DNA of 5,979 nucleotides, from contig JAGLDQ010000237.1 in NCBI GenBank assembly GCA_023145535.1, positions 1-5,979 of the forward strand, given 5' to 3'. Below are positions 5,976 through 5,979 of the stretch, in pieces. The first letter of the stretch is position 1; each line of letters starts with the position of its first letter. The notes beneath the pieces are model-generated. The model had not been told where the DNA came from. It saw only the letters and a program-made list of their open reading frames with translations, and searched no databases. The DNA comes from Cocleimonas sp. GTDB lineage: Bacteria > Pseudomonadota > Gammaproteobacteria > Thiotrichales > Thiotrichaceae. Made by a program: the position numbers and the translations under genes.

Positions 5976-5979
5976 TTTG

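Noticed and set aside
5790..5979. Transposase gene inside the element at the right end
   Set aside because: All frames are short and interrupted; for example, the ATG at 5849 stops after five codons. Only the termini look like an insertion sequence.

Overview
The window reads as chromosomal DNA from a Gram-negative bacterium, most likely a gammaproteobacterium. The partial RNase PH at the left edge closely resembles the enterobacterial protein. The other two large genes encode Sec-exported proteins, one of them an OmpA-family protein that only makes sense in a double-membrane cell. The DNA is moderately AT-rich, especially between genes. I cannot name the genus.

Layout. Positions 1-447 (minus strand) hold the first 149 codons of rph, with a clear TATAAT -10 box behind it. 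Positions 448-932 are a divergent intergenic region. It contains the rph promoter, a possible 27-codon small ORF with a strong ribosome binding site, and a hairpin/palindrome just ahead of the next gene. Positions 933-3371 (plus) encode an 812-residue exported protein: signal peptide, a probable outer-membrane beta-barrel, a basic repeat tract, an OmpA-like peptidoglycan-binding domain, a second basic repeat tract, then three Ig/cadherin-like modules. An intrinsic terminator follows at 3461-3493. Positions 3494-3800 contain an inverted repeat and perhaps a decayed ORF, but no convincing gene. Positions 3801-5789 (plus) encode a 662-residue secreted zinc metalloprotease: propeptide, metzincin catalytic domain, a pre-peptidase-like beta domain, a PKD domain and a fibronectin-III-like domain. 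Directly at its stop codon sits a ~172-bp non-coding element with near-perfect terminal inverted repeats and an imperfect 7-bp target duplication, so it is MITE-like. The window ends in a Shine-Dalgarno-like TAAGGAG.

How the parts relate. rph is a housekeeping RNA-processing gene and is unrelated to its neighbours. The OmpA-type protein and the protease are separated by a terminator and are probably independent units. Both are envelope or secreted proteins carrying Ig-like beta-sandwich modules, which suggests a cell-surface or extracellular function, but nothing in the sequence ties them to one pathway. The observations most worth following are the element inserted at the protease stop codon, the unusual barrel-OmpA-Ig architecture with its periodic Lys/Arg/Tyr linkers, and the Asp-to-Cys change in the peptidoglycan-binding site.
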